Source of the DNA: an uncultured Glaciecola sp.
GTDB lineage: Bacteria; Pseudomonadota; Gammaproteobacteria; Enterobacterales; Alteromonadaceae
Length of the DNA stretch: 64,000 bases
NCBI GenBank assembly: GCA_905479945.1
Contig: CAJQOP010000065.1
Location: 1-64,000 of the forward strand
Direction: 5' to 3'
Part shown: in pieces, positions 63,267 through 64,000 of the stretch
Layout: every line of letters starts with the position of its first letter
Position numbering within the stretch: the first letter of the stretch is position 1
Program-made: the position numbers and the translations under genes
Notes under the pieces: model-generated
What the model was told of the DNA's origin: nothing
The model's database searches: none
What the model saw: only the letters and a program-made list of their open reading frames with translations

Positions 63267-63836
63267 TTAATTTCTAAGCCAGTATTGCTGGCGCTTTAAT
63301 TCATCTCTCAGCGCAACGTTAATATTCAAAACCTGTAGCTGTCGTGTTGATAAATCATTTTGCTTTAAGAGGGCAATGGCGGTGTCTACGAATGATGTAT
63401 AGTCGCTAAACAAGAGGTCTTGTTGTGGAAATTTAAGCCTAAAACTCGACAGACTATTCGTGGCTTTTTGGGTTTCGCCAGCCTTGATATAATTAACAAT
63501 AGCCAATGCATTAAGCTGCATAGCAACTTGATTATCTGGATGTTGCGGATAGAAATTTTTATTTTCAATGCATCTACTCGCCGCCTTAGCGAGCGCAATT
63601 TGCTGCGCTGCTTCACCAGAATTGCCCACACTGCTTTCTCGTTGCAGAACATCTGAGTGGCAACTCGATTCAAGGCGCACAATCATTGGTTTTTGATTAG
63701 TTGATGTTAGTTTTTGTGAGTCGCCAATTGCTGCCGGTTTATATTCCGTTGATCTGCTGCTACAACCATTTAACAGCAACAATGCAGCAAGCAACGAAAT
63801 AAGTAGTTTATAGATAGATGTCGAGTTCAAGTTCAT
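63267..63836 (-). CDS. Lipoprotein of the TolQ-like cluster
   Basis: 189 residues. Lipobox LLLLNGC (Cys about 25) with Ser after it, so outer-membrane sorting is likely. Helical pairs (IALAKAASRCIENKNFYPQHPDNQVAMQLNALAIVNYIKAGETQKATNSL) look like two TPR-like hairpins. GGGAG precedes the ATG. It is the first complete gene of the cluster; the preceding partial gene ends 62 bases upstream on the same strand. Confidence 0.7.
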   Translation of the reverse strand: MNLNSTSIYKLLISLLAALLLLNGCSSRSTEYKPAAIGDSQKLTSTNQKPMIVRLESSCHSDVLQRESSVGNSGEAAQQIALAKAASRCIENKNFYPQHPDNQVAMQLNALAIVNYIKAGETQKATNSLSSFRLKFPQQDLLFSDYTSFVDTAIALLKQNDLSTRQLQVLNINVALRDELKRQQYWLRN

Positions 63837-63898
63837 TTTATTCTCCCGTAGTGTGTTACTAAGGCTTATAAAATGATTAGGGCAGTTTTTTAGTTTAC

Positions 63899-64000
63899 TT
63901 AGGTTTTAATTTTTATCGACGTGCTGTTTGAAATGGATTTGCTCTTACCACCACTGATTGATTCAGCAGTGGTAACAGTATTGGTAACAGTATTGGATTT
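63899..64000 (-). CDS. Partial gene, C-terminal end only
   Basis: Open minus-strand frame entering from the right edge and ending ...SKSISNSTSIKIKT-stop at 63899; it contains a 12-bp direct repeat coding NTVT-NTVT. A second frame is also open here until about 63916, so the frame choice is uncertain. No function can be given. Confidence 0.4.
   Translation of the reverse strand, partial: KSNTVTNTVTTAESISGGKSKSISNSTSIKIKT

Noticed and set aside
63420-63656. Plus-strand and second minus-strand frames over the lipoprotein gene
   Set aside because: Shadows of the lipoprotein gene, which has a lipobox, a ribosome site and operon context.

Overview
The window reads as the chromosome of a marine-type gammaproteobacterium with moderate-to-low GC, most likely an Alteromonadales relative. 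I base this on gene content (RecBCD, membrane Dld, all-alpha dUTPase, a large propeller-PAS-GGDEF-EAL sensor, TlpA/DUF4266/DUF3570/ApbE, MacB-type exporter). This is inference; there is no rRNA or other marker gene here to name a genus.

Layout. (1) 1-17.4 kb is an accessory island. It holds a DNA methyltransferase gene split by an IS200-type insertion, with a BrxR/CapW-like winged-helix N-terminus fused to it. Next come a two-gene unit (Glyoxalase_8-like helical module protein plus a SpoT-like HD protein), an RloC-like ATPase/RNase gene inside a 3-kb cassette bounded by 46-bp perfect inverted repeats and an 8-bp direct repeat, and a minus-strand block of mobility genes: a tyrosine recombinase, a RecD2-like helicase, a coiled-coil protein, an HTH/coiled-coil/P-loop-kinase protein and two large tyrosine recombinases. 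The island's right edge lies inside a metalloprotease gene, which is cut exactly in its HExxH zinc motif. Its left edge is not in the window. (2) 17.4-30.7 kb: the truncated metalloprotease, a small hypothetical gene, recC-recB-recD and a divergent dUTPase gene ending in a strong bidirectional terminator. (3) 30.7-43.0 kb: acyl-CoA synthetase, a 1559-aa sensor with c-di-GMP domains, D-lactate dehydrogenase, an RNase J-like gene with an apparent N-terminal frameshift, a GC-richer esterase gene lacking its native start, and a TesB-like thioesterase. (4) 43.3-52.7 kb: an OmpR/QseBC-type two-component system heading an operon with a cupredoxin, an FTR1-like permease, an outer-membrane protein and a DUF1624 protein; then a tlpA-DUF4266-DUF3570-apbE operon; then a small exported protein divergent from a LysR regulator. 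Three intergenic regions here share a CTTAAG-N5-CTTAAG-like direct repeat, suggesting one regulon. (5) 52.7-59.0 kb: a CBM9 lipoprotein and a MacB-type ABC exporter with three successive periplasmic adaptor genes and a possible coupled 33-aa leader ORF. (6) 59.1-64.0 kb: an operon-like minus-strand cluster of envelope genes of unknown role (lipoprotein, two exported coiled-coil proteins, a four-TM TolQ/ExbB/MotA-like protein, two single-TM proteins) ending in mobA.

How it fits together. The island combines defence genes with several mobility modules and shows at least four separate insertion events. The 43-52 kb block looks like a regulated metal/redox envelope response. The last cluster looks like a possible proton-channel-coupled envelope machine that I cannot match to a named system.
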